A stretch of DNA of 64,000 nucleotides, taken from positions 1 through 64,000 of the forward strand of contig CAZZEH010000008.1 of NCBI GenBank assembly GCA_964653095.1, in the 5' to 3' direction. This DNA is from JAMLHH01 sp964653095. GTDB taxonomy: Bacteria > Bacteroidota > Bacteroidia > Chitinophagales > JADIYW01. Under the pieces are notes generated by a model, which saw nothing but the letters and a program-made list of their open reading frames with translations, did not search any database and was not told the DNA's origin. Below, piece after piece: positions 63,334 to 64,000 of the stretch. Made by a program: the position numbers and the translations under genes. Each line of letters opens with the position of its first letter. The stretch's first letter is position 1.

Positions 63334-64000
63334 TCATTTAAAAGTAACTCTTTTACTGGCCTTCTCCAGCGTAAAACTAAAGGTCGTACCAACACCTACT
63401 TCGCTCCTTACGGTAATATTCTGGTCATGAGCCTCTATAATGTTTTTGACTATTGACAGACCCAGTCCGGTTCCTCCTACACTTCGGGATCTGCTTTTGT
63501 CCGTTCGGTAAAACCTTTCAAACAAACGATGCAGGTCTTCTTCTTTGATGCCGGGACCGTTGTCACTGACCTCCACTATAATCTGTTCGTCCAGATCGTA
63601 AAACATCACTTGTACTTCACCACCTTTTTTGCCGTATTTGATTGCGTTGGAAATCAGGTTTTCCATCACTTGTACGATTCGCTTAGAATCACCCCATACC
63701 GGCAGTGTTTTGAACTTAGAATCAATTTTTAGTTTTGCTTCAAATTCATGCGCAATATGCTGATACTGATAGAACACTTCTTTGGTCAGTACAATTATAT
63801 CAAAAGCTGATTTCTCCAAGTGAATTCTTCCTGCTTCAAATTTGGATATCTCCAACAAATCCGACACAATAGCATCTAAGCGTTCCACATTGGCCAGTGC
63901 CTTTTTCAGAAACTGCTCAGACAAATTCGGGTCTTCCACCCCATCTATTAGAGATTCCAAATATCCCTGAGCATTAAAAATTGGTGTTCTTAACTCGTGA
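63334..64000 (-). CDS. Sensor histidine kinase, C-terminal part (runs off the window)
   Basis: The frame continues without a stop to the right edge, so the N-terminal sensor and membrane part are missing. The visible 222 residues begin at the phospho-acceptor box HELRTPI (about 63979-63999) and continue with the dimerisation helix (LLEISKFEAG) and the ATPase domain: N box MENLISNAIKYG, G1 VSDNGPGI, F box LFERFYR and G2 GGTGLGLSIVK. A PhoR/ResE-like membrane kinase is likely. Its response regulator is outside the window. Confidence 0.93.
   Translation of the reverse strand, partial: HELRTPIFNAQGYLESLIDGVEDPNLSEQFLKKALANVERLDAIVSDLLEISKFEAGRIHLEKSAFDIIVLTKEVFYQYQHIAHEFEAKLKIDSKFKTLPVWGDSKRIVQVMENLISNAIKYGKKGGEVQVMFYDLDEQIIVEVSDNGPGIKEEDLHRLFERFYRTDKSRSRSVGGTGLGLSIVKNIIEAHDQNITVRSEVGVGTTFSFTLEKASKRVTFK

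Overview
The window reads as a chromosomal contig from a member of the Bacteroidota, probably a metagenome-assembled genome. The evidence is a SusC/SusD pair, an ExbB-ExbD-ExbD-TonB operon, type IX secretion components (PorZ-like, PorG-like) with C-terminal sorting domains on secreted proteins, a methionine synthase split over two genes, and several promoters of the Bacteroidota TTTG / TAnnTTTG type. A 100-base run of N at 766-865 is a scaffold gap. A Saprospiria- or Chitinophagia-like affiliation is only a guess.

Layout. 1-1290: tail of an E2-like (CBASS-type) gene cut by the window edge, then a broken REP-associated tyrosine transposase with short inverted-repeat-bounded elements in and beside it. 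1299-4294: DUF2249/hemerythrin iron-centre repair protein, RluB and ScpB. 4366-9375: ATP synthase operon atpBEFHAG on the minus strand (beta and epsilon lie elsewhere). 9716-16822: PorZ-like protein, RecO, a RecB/AddA-like helicase-nuclease and a metallo-beta-lactamase-fold hydrolase. 16907-20272: a large propeller plus outer-membrane-barrel protein. 20534-23453: TonB energy-transduction operon. 23553-28212: prolyl oligopeptidase, an acyltransferase-like protein, and exonuclease VII (XseA/XseB). 28249-35213: a SusC/SusD/lipoprotein operon followed by a secreted M43 metalloprotease, which suggests peptide capture. 35352-43038: glycosyltransferase, small lipoprotein, MetF, a SAM-I riboswitch controlling the split MetH, Ppx/GppA and YccF. 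43097-54495: repeat-rich accessory block holding a DinB-like protein, a 2601-residue secreted protein and a GIY-YIG nuclease. 54582-61872: envelope locus nadK-porG-uppS-bamA-skp-skp-murI. 62166-64000: a voltage-sensor-like membrane protein and the end of a sensor histidine kinase.

How the genes work together. TonB/ExbBD would energise the SusC-type transporter. PorZ and PorG belong to the secretion machine that exports CTD-bearing proteins such as the M43 protease and the giant protein. UppS, MurI, BamA and the Skp-like chaperones build the envelope in which this machinery sits. MetF and the split MetH form a SAM-controlled methionine branch.

The most unusual parts are the repeats. One 48-bp core occurs in a transposase, beside it, and in frame inside a protein gene. 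A separate 78-bp element occurs five times and sits in opposite orientation on the two sides of the ~9-kb block with the giant surface protein; a lone GIY-YIG nuclease lies inside the right-hand array.
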